Below, in pieces: positions 13,554 to 13,561 of a stretch of 13,561 bases of DNA. Source of the DNA: an uncultured Paraprevotella sp. (lineage in GTDB: Bacteria; Bacteroidota; Bacteroidia; Bacteroidales; Bacteroidaceae). The stretch is taken from NCBI GenBank assembly GCA_900766785.1, contig CAAFWT010000122.1:1-13561 (forward strand), in the 5' to 3' direction. A model generated the notes under the pieces. That model saw nothing but the letters and a program-made list of their open reading frames with translations, was not told where the DNA came from and made no database searches. Numbering within the stretch: position 1 is the stretch's first letter; the number at the start of each line of letters is the position of its first letter. Both the position numbers and the translations under genes were made by a program.

Positions 13554-13561
13554 AAGTAGTC

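Noticed and set aside
1..13561. CRISPR array, tRNA or rRNA genes
   Set aside because: No regularly spaced repeats and no tRNA or rRNA sequence signatures were seen on either strand.

Overview
The window looks like a chromosomal segment of a gut-type Bacteroidales bacterium, most likely in or near Prevotella. The sequence reasons are two good matches to the Bacteroidetes promoter (TTTG, 20 nt, TAnnTTTG), start codons mostly without a purine-rich ribosome site, secreted glycan-degrading enzymes (GH2, GH130, GH31), and an Mrp protein of the type I remember from Bacteroides. The genus is inference.

Layout. The left two thirds (1-8840) is all on the minus strand. Reading with transcription (right to left), a 1243-residue secreted GH31 enzyme (5109-8840) comes first. 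It has its own promoter and a long leader carrying repeats. Next are nrdD and nrdG (4796-2090), the class III anaerobic ribonucleotide reductase and its radical-SAM activase, which overlap by 11 nt. Last are a secreted GH130 enzyme (696-1826) and the N-terminal third or less of a secreted GH2 enzyme (674 to beyond base 1), 21 nt apart and probably one transcript. A divergent control region (8841-9133) separates this block from a plus-strand operon: a membrane-anchored coiled-coil protein of unknown function (9134-10012), trmB (10015-10782) and mrp (10823-11923). An IS3-family insertion sequence (about 12000-13553) lies 76 bp beyond mrp and fills the right end.

How the genes work together. GH2 and GH130 are likely a pair acting on beta-mannosides or a related beta-linked glycan outside the cytoplasm. 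The GH31 enzyme closely resembles the alpha-N-acetylgalactosaminidase type that acts on GalNAc-alpha-Ser/Thr of mucin-type glycoproteins, and it carries FN3, F5/8C-like, dockerin and cohesin-like modules. NrdD and NrdG supply deoxynucleotides in anaerobic growth. TrmB (tRNA m7G46) and Mrp (Fe-S carrier) are housekeeping genes; the role of their coiled-coil partner is unknown.

Points most worth a second look: a terminator-like hairpin that begins at the predicted nrdD transcription start and uses part of the promoter as one arm; the co-occurrence of dockerin and cohesin-like modules in one enzyme; tandem repeats and a palindrome in the GH31 leader; and a -1 frameshift signal and a 28-bp perfect palindrome in the IS. 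No CRISPR array, tRNA, rRNA or recognisable riboswitch was seen. I did not find a clearly novel multi-gene system.
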